The notes beneath the pieces are model-generated. The model did no database searches. It saw only the letters and a list, made by a program, of their open reading frames with translations, and had not been told where the DNA came from. This document shows, one piece after another, positions 29,001-36,315 of a DNA stretch of 64,000 bases (the first letter of the stretch is position 1; each line of letters starts with the position of its first letter). The stretch comes from Streptomyces sp. NBS 14/10 (GTDB taxonomy: Bacteria; Actinomycetota; Actinomycetes; Streptomycetales; Streptomycetaceae). Both the position numbers and the translations under genes were made by a program. The DNA lies in the NCBI RefSeq assembly GCF_002224125.1, contig NZ_NCSM01000007.1, positions 669,371 through 733,370 of the forward strand, read 5' to 3'.

Positions 29001-30289
29001 TCTTCGGCGGCCTGCGGACCCTCGGCCCGCGGGGCTTCGGCCTGCTCGTCGGCGGTGGCTGCGGCCGCCGCACGGGTGGCCCGGCGGCGGGTACGGGCGC
29101 GCGGCGCGGCCTCGGCGGGCTGCTCCGCGGCGGCGTCACCGGCGGCGCTCTGGTCGGCGGTGGTCTGGTCGGCGGCGGTCTCGTCGGCCGGTGTGGCGGA
29201 GGTCTCGGCCACGGCGGTCACCTCCGGGGCCTCGGACTCGGGCGAGCCCGCAGCGGCGGTCGCCTTACGCGTCGCACGCCGGCGGGTACGCCGCGCGGGC
29301 GCCGCCTCTTCCGCCGCCTCGGCGGCGACGTCAGCGGTCTCGGGGATCTCGGTGGGCTGGGCGGGGGTCTCTTCCGCCGGGGCGGACGCCTTACGCGTCA
29401 CCCGACGACGCCGACCGACCGGCGCCACAGCCTCGTCGGCCTCGGCCGTCTCGGCGGCTTCAGCACTCTCGTCGCTCTCGTCAGCGGCCTCGGTGGCGGC
29501 AACGGGCTCGGCCGCCTCCGGCGCACCCGCCGGAGCGGACGCCTGGCGGGTCGCACGACGGCGCTTGCGTACCGGTGCCGCGGCCTCGGCGGTCTCATCG
29601 GACTCGGCAGGCTGCTCAACAGCCGCCTCGTCCGCCTCGTCCGACACGTCAGCGTCGGCGGCGACAACGGTCTCAGCGGCCTCCGGCGCACCCGCCGGAG
29701 CGGACGCGTGGCGGGTCGCACGGCGACGCTTGCGCGCCGGCGCGGGCGCCTCCTCCGCGACCTCGGCGTCAGCCGCCTCGGCGGCCGCGGCGTCGTTTTC
29801 AGCCGTCTCCGGCGAACCCGCCGGGGCGGTCGCCTTGCGCGTCGTCCGACGGCGCGTACGCGGCGCGGGCACCGGCTCTTCGGCCGGTGCGGCGTCCTCG
29901 GCGGCGGAAGCCGACTCCGCGGCCGAAACCACCGTCTCGGCCGTCTCCGGCGAACCCGCCGGAGCAGTCGCCTTACGGGTCGCACGACGGCGCGTACGCG
30001 GCGCGGGCACCGGCTCCTCCGCCGACGCCGAGGCCGACGCGGCCTCGGCCGACACGCTCTCGAGGTCGGTGGACTGGGCGGCCGGTATGGCCGGAGTGGC
30101 GGTCTGGGCCGCCTCGTCGCCCAGCGTCCCCGCGGGCGGGCCGGCCGGCCGGGAGGCCGCGCGGCGGCGGCGCGGCGGCAGGGTGTCGCTGGGCGTGTTG
30201 TTCTCCGTGGTGTCCCTGGGCGCGACGGCACGCTGAGCGGGCTGTCCCAGAGGCTGGATAGGTTCGATCGGCTCAATAGGCTCGAGCAT
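26048..30289 (-). CDS. rne: RNase E/G family endoribonuclease, very large repeat-rich form
   Basis: A 1413-residue RNase E, the central endonuclease of mRNA decay and rRNA processing. The catalytic core is in the middle: an S1 domain (about residues 700-790), the DNase-I-like part with metal-binding VVVDVNTGKF and IVIDFIDM, and the Zn-link CVHC (within SEPCVHCNGRG). Roughly 700 residues before and 280 after the core are low-complexity acidic stretches. About ten copies of a basic motif of the form RRRATRKATAPAGSP alternate with them, and the C-terminus ends in a Lys-Ala-Thr histone-like tail. These arms are likely RNA- and partner-binding scaffolds. Start ATG 30289 (MLEPIEPIEPIQPL) is the first in a non-basic context. 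Confidence 0.95.
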   Translation of the reverse strand: MLEPIEPIEPIQPLGQPAQRAVAPRDTTENNTPSDTLPPRRRRAASRPAGPPAGTLGDEAAQTATPAIPAAQSTDLESVSAEAASASASAEEPVPAPRTRRRATRKATAPAGSPETAETVVSAAESASAAEDAAPAEEPVPAPRTRRRTTRKATAPAGSPETAENDAAAAEAADAEVAEEAPAPARKRRRATRHASAPAGAPEAAETVVAADADVSDEADEAAVEQPAESDETAEAAAPVRKRRRATRQASAPAGAPEAAEPVAATEAADESDESAEAAETAEADEAVAPVGRRRRVTRKASAPAEETPAQPTEIPETADVAAEAAEEAAPARRTRRRATRKATAAAGSPESEAPEVTAVAETSATPADETAADQTTADQSAAGDAAAEQPAEAAPRARTRRRATRAAAAATADEQAEAPRAEGPQAAEEAEPEAPARGRRRAARPPTAVFQAPVFTEPVFQTPESAALAAAAAAEEADEADETDETEDAGAFGIAEPPAPTSGARRRRRRRGEAFDDQAEQAAQAAQPEAEETAETAEEAELPEGEHGDEESGERPSRRRRRGGRRRRRGEAADAESTEGETGERYEDEHPGEGADEQATGEAEEAEEDDETAGAGGSSSSRRRRRRRRRSGDAAEAESGDDPERTVVKIREPRERRAKETESGADEVQSIKGSTRLEAKKQRRREGREQGRRRVPIITEAEFLARREAVERVMVVRQNGERTQIGVLEDNVLVEHFVNKEQSNSYVGNVYLGKVQNVLPSMEAAFVDIGKGRNAVLYAGEVNFEALGLANGPRRIETALKSGQSVLVQVTKDPIGHKGARLTSQVSLPGRYLVYVPEGSMTGISRKLPDTERARLKQILKKIVPEDAGVIVRTAAEGASEDELSRDVQRLQAQWEEIQKKSKNGGAPTLLYGEPDMTVRVVRDIFNEDFSKVIVSGDGAWDTIHGYVSHVAPDLADRLQKWTSDVDVFATYRIDEQLMKALDRKVWLPSGGSLVIDRTEAMVVVDVNTGKFTGQGGNLEETVTRNNLEAAEEIVRQLRLRDLGGIIVIDFIDMVLESNRDLVLRRLLECLGRDRTKHQVAEVTSLGLVQMTRKRVGQGLLESFSEPCVHCNGRGLIVHMDQPTAVGGGGGKRKKKKGAAGHLAEPESPETAEVVEAAVAAVAEAEPETVAEAAHEAAEHKTMPEPVTFAADEELYSSAAEAEAAATRGRTRRRATRKVTAPAGAPKAAERPEAAVVVLPAEEPKEAPAPAEEPKAEAEPVAAPEPVSAPRARRRVTRKVTAPAGSPSGSEEAAVVVVSAAAQDSAPESAPEPVAVEPEPGTPEAVSEAPEAASEAAVEPEEAAAPAPAKKTARKAAKKAPAKKAAAKKTAAKKTTAKKTAAKKTTAKKTTAKKTAAAEQQTPSSVTASTDD

Positions 30290-30508
30290 GCGGGCGTTTC
30301 TCCCGTCACGCTCCCGGGCGCCGCGTCTGCGTACGGCCGCAATCCGCGCTGTGCGCGATTGCCGCCGCCCGCGGCGCGGGCGCCGCACGGGAGCTGTCGT
30401 CTCACTCGCCGGGACCGGAAATGCCGGGACCGGCGAAAGTCTCCTGGTCAGTGCGCCTGCCGGACCCGGGTGGCTCCCTGGTGCATCGGCGGCGCGTCGA
30501 CGGCGGTC

Positions 30509-31327
30509 CTACGCGGAACCTTCCGGCGCCATCGCGGCGGTCAGCCCGGCGGCCGTGGGTGGGGCGGCCAAGGCTGCCTCGCGATCGGGCGCGAGCGGGT
30601 CGGTCACCGTGCCGGACTCCTCATCGAGCAGCCCCTGCGCCAGCCTGGTCACCGCTGCGGGGACCGGCGGCGCCAGGTCGGCCGTAGCGCGGAGACCGGA
30701 CAGGACGTCGTCGGGTCGCACGGCAGGTGTCAGATGCCGTACCACCAGCCGCAGTATCGCACAGGCAGGGTCCCCCGGCCTATCGACCGGGGCCGTAAGG
30801 GCCTCGAGCCGGGCCACCGCGCCACGCGCGTCGAAGGATCGCAACCCATTTTTCGTCATGCGCTCGACCTGGACCGTTTCGGCCACGAGGAAGGCGGCGA
30901 CGGCTTGTTCGGCCTCGTCCGGGTCGACTCCCTCGAGCCGGATCTCCCAGACGGAGGCCTGCAGCCGCTCGGCCAGATTCGACGTACGGGCCTCGACGGC
31001 GTCGATGACGTCGAGCCCCGGGGGCAGCGACTCATCGAGGAGTCCGCGCAGCCTTTCGGGGTCGTGCGCCTCGGTGAGCTGGATCTCCAGGTACTCGGCC
31101 TCACTGCCCGTGCCGGTGGGTGCGGCATTGGCGTACGACACCTTGGGGTGCGGGGTGAACCCCGCCGAGTACGCCATGGGCACCTCGGCGCGGCGCAGCG
31201 CCCGCTCGAAGGCGCGCTGGAAGTCGCGGTGGCTGGTGAACCGGAGGCGGCCGCGCTTGGTGTAGCGCAAACGGATGCGCTGCACCGCGGGTGCGGGCGG
31301 CGGGCCTTCGGGCTGTCGCTTGCCCAG
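30509..31327 (-). CDS. TIGR03936-type radical-SAM-associated protein (DUF2344)
   Basis: About 272 residues, with core RIRLRYTKRGRLRFTSHRDF and MAYSAGFTPHPKVSYANAAP, typical of the DUF2344/TIGR03936 family that accompanies a radical SAM protein. The partner lies immediately upstream at 31450-33375. Function is undefined; an RNA-modification role is often suspected. The start is uncertain: CTG 31327 (LGKRQPEGPP) has a good AAGGAG eight bases upstream; GTG 31285 removes that segment but lacks a ribosome site; GTG codons near 31396-31408 are also open. The frame extends without a stop to 32128 only as an overlap with the neighbour. Confidence 0.8.
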   Translation of the reverse strand: MGKRQPEGPPPAPAVQRIRLRYTKRGRLRFTSHRDFQRAFERALRRAEVPMAYSAGFTPHPKVSYANAAPTGTGSEAEYLEIQLTEAHDPERLRGLLDESLPPGLDVIDAVEARTSNLAERLQASVWEIRLEGVDPDEAEQAVAAFLVAETVQVERMTKNGLRSFDARGAVARLEALTAPVDRPGDPACAILRLVVRHLTPAVRPDDVLSGLRATADLAPPVPAAVTRLAQGLLDEESGTVTDPLAPDREAALAAPPTAAGLTAAMAPEGSA

Positions 31328-31449
31328 GGGTCCTTCTCCTTGCTGTCTGACGGCTGTCCGAACAGGCTGTCTGGCGCCGGTGGGCGGGCCGCTCACCCGG
31401 GCGGGTGCCACGGCCCGTGCCTCTTCCAGCGTACTTGTCGGGCCGTGGG

Positions 31450-33375
31450 TTACTTGACGACCGACAGCGGCAGCAGCTTCCTGCCGGTCGGTCCGATCTG
31501 GATCTGGGTGTCCATCTGCGGGCAGACGCCGCAGTCGAAGCACGGGGTCCAGCGGCAGTCGTCGACCTCGGTCTCGTCGAGCGCGTCCTGCCAGTCCTCC
31601 CAGAGCCAGTCCTTGTCGAGACCGGAGTCCAGGTGGTCCCAGGGCAGGACCTCTTCGTAGCCGCGCTCGCGGGTGGTGTACCAGTCGACGTCCACGCCGA
31701 ACTCGGGCAGCGTCCGCTCGGCGCACTCCATCCAGCGGTCGTAGCTGAAGTGCTCGCGCCAGCCGTCGAAGCGGCCGCCGTCCTCGTAGACGGCGCGGAT
31801 GACCGCCCCGATCCGGCGGTCGCCGCGGGAGAGCAGGCCCTCGACGATGCCCGGCTTGCCGTCGTGGTAGCGGAAGCCGATGGAGCGGCCGTACTTCTTG
31901 TCGCCGCGGATCTTCTCGCGCAGCTTCTCCAGGCGCGCGTCCGTCTCCTCGGCGCTGAGCTGCGGCGCCCACTGGAAGGGGGTGTGCGGCTTGGGGACGA
32001 AGCCGCCGATCGAGACGGTGCAGCGGATGTCGTTCTTGCCGGAGACCTCGCGGCCCTTGGCGATGACCTTCGTCGCCATGTCGGCGATCTGCAGCACGTC
32101 CTCGTCGGTCTCGGTCGGCAGACCGCACATGAAGTAGAGCTTCACCTGCCGCCAGCCGTTGCCGTACGCGGTGGCGACGGTCCTGATCAGGTCGTCTTCG
32201 GAGACCATCTTGTTGATGACCTTGCGGATGCGCTCACTGCCGCCCTCGGGGGCGAAGGTGAGGCCGGAGCGGCGGCCGTTGCGGGTGAGCTCGTTGGCGA
32301 GGTCGATGTTGAAGGCGTCCACCCGGGTCGACGGGAGCGACAGGCCGATCTTGTCTTCCTGGTAGCGGTCGGCCAGGCCCTTGGCGATGTCGCCGATCTC
32401 GGTGTGGTCCGCCGAGGACAGGGACAGCAGGCCGACCTCCTCGAAGCCGGTGGCCTTGAGGCCGCGGTCGACCATCTCGCCGATGCCGGTGATGGACCGC
32501 TCGCGCACCGGGCGGGTGATCATGCCCGCCTGGCAGAAGCGGCAGCCGCGTGTGCAGCCGCGGAAGATCTCGACGGACATCCGCTCATGGACCGTCTCGG
32601 CGAGCGGCACCAGCGGCTGCTTCGGGTACGGCCATTCGTCCAGGTCCATCACGGTGTGCTTGGACACCCGCCACGGCACACCGGAGCGGTTCGGCACGAC
32701 GCGGGAGATCCGCCCGTCGGCCAGGTACTCCACGTCGTAGAACCTGGGCACATAGACCCCGCCGGTACGGGCGAGACGGAACAGCACCTCGTCCCGGCCG
32801 CCGGGGCGGCCTTCGGCCTTCCAGGCACGGACGATCTCGGTCATCTCCAGGACGGCCTGCTCACCGTCGCCGATCACCGCGCAGTCGATGAAGTCCGCGA
32901 TCGGCTCGGGGTTGAACGCCGCGTGACCACCCGCGACCACGATGGGGTGGTCGTCGCCGCGGTCCGCGGCGTCGAGCGGGATCCCGGCCAGATCGAGCGC
33001 GGTGAGCATGTTGGTGTAGCCGAGCTCGGTGGAGAAGGAGAGCCCGAAGAGGTCGAACGCCGCGACCGGGCGGTGCGAGTCGACGGTGAACTGCGGCACC
33101 TTGTGCTCGCGCATCAGCGCTTCCAGGTCCGGCCAGACGCTGTACGTGCGCTCCGCGAGTACGCCCTCGCGCTCGTTCAGCACCTCGTAAAGGATCATGA
33201 CGCCCTGGTTGGGCAGACCGACCTCGTACGCGTCCGGGTACATGAGCGCCCAGCGGACGTCGCAGTCGTCCCAGGTTTTGACGGTGGAGTTCAGCTCCCC
33301 GCCTACGTACTGGATCGGCTTCTGCACATGCGGGAGCAGGGCCTCGAGCTGCGGAAAGACCGACTCGACAGACAT
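31450..33375 (-). CDS. TIGR03960-type B12-binding-like radical SAM protein
   Basis: A 641-residue protein. The N-terminal region resembles a cobalamin-binding fold, the radical SAM cluster motif is CTRGCRFCQ (Cx3Cx2C, about residues 271-279), and a C-terminal extra cysteine cluster (CFDCGVC) may hold a second iron-sulfur cluster. Start ATG 33375 (MSVESVFPQL). The family is usually found just before a DUF2344 partner and near rne, as here, suggesting an RNA- or ribosome-linked modification; the reaction is unknown. Confidence 0.9.
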   Translation of the reverse strand: MSVESVFPQLEALLPHVQKPIQYVGGELNSTVKTWDDCDVRWALMYPDAYEVGLPNQGVMILYEVLNEREGVLAERTYSVWPDLEALMREHKVPQFTVDSHRPVAAFDLFGLSFSTELGYTNMLTALDLAGIPLDAADRGDDHPIVVAGGHAAFNPEPIADFIDCAVIGDGEQAVLEMTEIVRAWKAEGRPGGRDEVLFRLARTGGVYVPRFYDVEYLADGRISRVVPNRSGVPWRVSKHTVMDLDEWPYPKQPLVPLAETVHERMSVEIFRGCTRGCRFCQAGMITRPVRERSITGIGEMVDRGLKATGFEEVGLLSLSSADHTEIGDIAKGLADRYQEDKIGLSLPSTRVDAFNIDLANELTRNGRRSGLTFAPEGGSERIRKVINKMVSEDDLIRTVATAYGNGWRQVKLYFMCGLPTETDEDVLQIADMATKVIAKGREVSGKNDIRCTVSIGGFVPKPHTPFQWAPQLSAEETDARLEKLREKIRGDKKYGRSIGFRYHDGKPGIVEGLLSRGDRRIGAVIRAVYEDGGRFDGWREHFSYDRWMECAERTLPEFGVDVDWYTTRERGYEEVLPWDHLDSGLDKDWLWEDWQDALDETEVDDCRWTPCFDCGVCPQMDTQIQIGPTGRKLLPLSVVK

Positions 33376-33498
33376 CCGGGAGACCTTCGTGAGCTGGCAA
33401 GGGTGACCCCCAAGCCTAACCCGCCCGGCGGACACCCTTGACGCCGCTCACAGCGGCCCCTTTCCGGCCCTTCCGGCCCCTTTGGCCCTACCCGCGTA

Positions 33499-35052
33499 TC
33501 ACGGCCGCAGCGCCGCCCGGTGCTCCTCGCGCGAGACCTCGGCCCACAGCGCGGGCAGCTCCGCCTCCCGCCGGGCGGCCAGCGCCTCCTCCCGCCCGTA
33601 GAGCAACCCGAAGGTGAAGGAGCTCTCCCCCGCCCCGTGGGCCTGGACGGCCAGCTCGCGCAGCGTCGCCCGGGCAACCACGCTGTCCTGGTGGTCGCCC
33701 AGCAGATCCTGCAGCTCGGTCATGAGCCCCGCGAACGCCTTCGCGGGCTTGCCGAGCGCGGGGCGGGCGGCCTCGGCGGCGTAGCGGACGCGCTTGGCCT
33801 TCTTGCGCGCCTCGTGCACGGCGACGTCCCGGTCGTGCCCGGCGGGAGCGGCGAGGGCGGCGGTGACGAGGCGGGCGAGCCGTTCGTCGTCGCGCAGCAC
33901 GGCCGCGAGGATCACCTTCTCGGCCGGCCGGGCGGCGGCGGGCCGCAGCGGCGGGTCGGCGGACAGCGCGTCGAGGGTGGCGAGCAGGGCGAGACAGCGC
34001 TCTCCATCAAGAATGCCGATCAGCCGCTCGCGCGAGCCGCGCCGGCTCTTCTGCGACCAGATGCGCAGCCGGGCGGACACGGGGCCGAGCCGCAGCTCGA
34101 CAGGGACCTCACCGAGCCGTTCCTCGAGCCGGGCGGTGAGCACTTCCCGGTCGCGGTCGATGCCGAGCTCGCCGGCCAGCCACTTCAGCTCGTCGCCGAT
34201 GGGGTCCGTGACGGCCCGGTCCAGGACCTTGCGGTACGAGCGGAAGCAGCTGCGCAGCCGGCGGGTGGCGACGCGCATACGGTGCACGGAGTCCGGCACG
34301 TCCAGGCGTACGGCGGGGTCGAGCGAGACGATGGCGGCGATCTGGGCGCGCACGTAGTCGAGGACCACATCGCCCGCCGTGGGCCCGGCAGCCTTCTTAC
34401 CCTTCTTGCCTTTCTTACCCTCCTTGCTCGCCTTGATGGCCACGCCCGTCTCGGCCAGCGCCCTGGCCAGCTTGGACGGGGCGGCCGACCGGCGCAGCCC
34501 CGCCTCCGTCAGCTGCGACTCGAGCACGTCGAGGAACGCCGGGTCGCCGCCGGGGGCGAGCTCCGTCTCGACCTCCGTCCACTCCACCGGATCGCCCGGC
34601 TCCGGGGTCAGCCGGCGCGCCGTGACATGGTCGGCGGACAGCTCGGCGAGCAGGGCGCCATCGGCGTCCACGAGGTGTCTGACGTCCCGTTCGGACACCA
34701 GGCGGACCAGCGGTACGAGCGCCTGGTCGCGGACCCGGGAGCGGACGAGGGCCGCGAGCTCGGCGGGCAGCGTGTCCGACAGCGGGGCGCGGATCTCATC
34801 CCGGGTGTCCGGTCCGGCCGGCAGCTTGAGGTGCCACCCGGCGTCGCTGCCGCCGGTGCGGCGGCGCAGCGTGATGCCGTCCGCCGCGAGCCGCTGGTCG
34901 ACGGTGTCGTAGTACGTGGCGTCCAAAGTGGCCACGCCCTTGTCCACGACCTCCGCGACGCCGGCGACTTCGGCGATTCCGGCCAGCTCTGGGAGCCGGC
35001 CGTCGTCGGGAGCCTCGTACTTACGCTCGATCTCACGCACCGTGTCCGCCAT
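33499..35052 (-). CDS. CYTH and CHAD domain protein
   Basis: A 517-residue protein. The N-terminal CYTH domain (about residues 1-200) has the signature EIERKYEAPD, which binds triphosphates and divalent metal. A Lys-Gly-rich linker (EGKKGKKGKKAAG) follows, then a C-terminal CHAD domain (residues 220-517) rich in basic helices with conserved His (VHRMRVATRRLRS). CHAD domains bind polyphosphate, so the fusion may be a polyphosphate-handling tunnel enzyme or scaffold. Start ATG 35052. It follows rodA on the same strand with about 60 bases between. Confidence 0.93.
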   Translation of the reverse strand: MADTVREIERKYEAPDDGRLPELAGIAEVAGVAEVVDKGVATLDATYYDTVDQRLAADGITLRRRTGGSDAGWHLKLPAGPDTRDEIRAPLSDTLPAELAALVRSRVRDQALVPLVRLVSERDVRHLVDADGALLAELSADHVTARRLTPEPGDPVEWTEVETELAPGGDPAFLDVLESQLTEAGLRRSAAPSKLARALAETGVAIKASKEGKKGKKGKKAAGPTAGDVVLDYVRAQIAAIVSLDPAVRLDVPDSVHRMRVATRRLRSCFRSYRKVLDRAVTDPIGDELKWLAGELGIDRDREVLTARLEERLGEVPVELRLGPVSARLRIWSQKSRRGSRERLIGILDGERCLALLATLDALSADPPLRPAAARPAEKVILAAVLRDDERLARLVTAALAAPAGHDRDVAVHEARKKAKRVRYAAEAARPALGKPAKAFAGLMTELQDLLGDHQDSVVARATLRELAVQAHGAGESSFTFGLLYGREEALAARREAELPALWAEVSREEHRAALRP

Positions 35053-35112
35053 GACGTGAATGTACTGCCGTGCGCCGTTTGAGGGCAGCCCCTGCGGCGA
35101 GCGGACCGAACG

Positions 35113-36315
35113 TCAGGCCGATACGGGACGCTGCACCCGGATCGACTGGAGCAGACCGACCGCTATCCACACGGCGAACATAGACGACCCGCCGTACGAG
35201 ACGAACGGCAGTGGCAGACCGGCCACCGGCATGATGCCCAGCGTCATGCCGATGTTCTCGAACGCCTGGAAGGCGAACCAGGCGATGATCCCGGCGGCGA
35301 CGACCGTGCCGTACAGCTCGGAGGTGTCCCGCGCGATCCGGCAGGCGCGCCACAGCACGACGCCCAGCAGCACGATGATCAGGCCCGCGCCGAGGAAGCC
35401 CAGCTCCTCCCCCGCGACCGTGAAGACGAAGTCGGTCTGCTGCTCGGGCACGAACTGGCCGGTGGTCTGGGTGCCGTGGAACAGGCCCTTGCCGGTGAGG
35501 CCGCCCGAGCCGATCGCGATCCGCGCCTGGTTGGTGTTGTAGCCGACGCCCGCCGGGTCGAGGGCCGGGTTGGCGAAGGCGGCGAAGCGGTCGATCTGGT
35601 ACTGGTCGAGCACGCCGAGCTGCCAGATGAGGACCGCGCCGATGACGGCCGTACCGATCAGCCCCACGACCCAGCGGTTGGAGGCGCCCGAGGAGAGCAG
35701 CACGGCGAGCACGATGACCGCCATGACCATCACCGAGCCGAGGTCCGGCATCAGCAGCACGACCGCGATGGGCAGCGCGGCGAGCCCGAGGGCCTGGACG
35801 ACGGTGCGGTGGTCAGGGTTGACCCGGTCCCCCGCGTCCACGCGCGCCGCCAGCAGCATCGCCATCCCCAGAATGATGGTGATCTTGGCGAACTCGGACG
35901 GCTGGAGGGAGAAGCCGCCGCCGATCACGATCCAGGCGTGCGCGCCGTTGATGGTCGAGCCGAGCGGGGTGAGAACGGCGAGGACGAGCACCACGGACAG
36001 CGCGTACAGCACGGGCACGGCCCCGCGCAGCGTGCGGTGGCCGAGCCAGATCGTGGCGATCGCGAGGACCAGCCCGATACCGGTGTTCATGGCGTGCCGG
36101 ATCAGGAAGTAGTACGGGTCGCCCTGGTTGAGCTCGGTGCGGTTGCGGGTGGCGGAGTAGACGAGGACGGTGCCGATGCCCGACAGGGCGAGCGCGGCGA
36201 ACAGCAGTATCCAGTCCAGCCGGCGCACGATCGAGTCGCGCGCCATGAGCTTGCCCCAGGTGCCGCGCTCAGGGGTGAACCGCCGCGTGGTGTACGTATG
36301 CGTGGACGCACTCAT
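35113..36315 (-). CDS. rodA: SEDS-family peptidoglycan polymerase RodA
   Basis: A 400-residue membrane protein with about ten helices. It polymerises lipid-linked peptidoglycan in complex with a class B PBP. SEDS motifs are visible: GAHAWIVIGGGFSLQPSEFAKI, a WQ...DQYQIDR loop with catalytic-type Asp, and the C-terminal PFVSYGGSS. Start ATG 36315 overlaps the mrdA stop codon as ATGA, so the polymerase and its transpeptidase are translationally coupled. In Streptomyces this locus acts mainly in spore-wall formation. Confidence 0.95.
   Translation of the reverse strand: MSASTHTYTTRRFTPERGTWGKLMARDSIVRRLDWILLFAALALSGIGTVLVYSATRNRTELNQGDPYYFLIRHAMNTGIGLVLAIATIWLGHRTLRGAVPVLYALSVVLVLAVLTPLGSTINGAHAWIVIGGGFSLQPSEFAKITIILGMAMLLAARVDAGDRVNPDHRTVVQALGLAALPIAVVLLMPDLGSVMVMAVIVLAVLLSSGASNRWVVGLIGTAVIGAVLIWQLGVLDQYQIDRFAAFANPALDPAGVGYNTNQARIAIGSGGLTGKGLFHGTQTTGQFVPEQQTDFVFTVAGEELGFLGAGLIIVLLGVVLWRACRIARDTSELYGTVVAAGIIAWFAFQAFENIGMTLGIMPVAGLPLPFVSYGGSSMFAVWIAVGLLQSIRVQRPVSA

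Noticed and set aside
28079..31660. 1193-codon plus-strand frame opposite rne
   Set aside because: Leu/Gly/Arg-rich reading of the complementary strand of a repeat-rich gene; no motif and no start signal.
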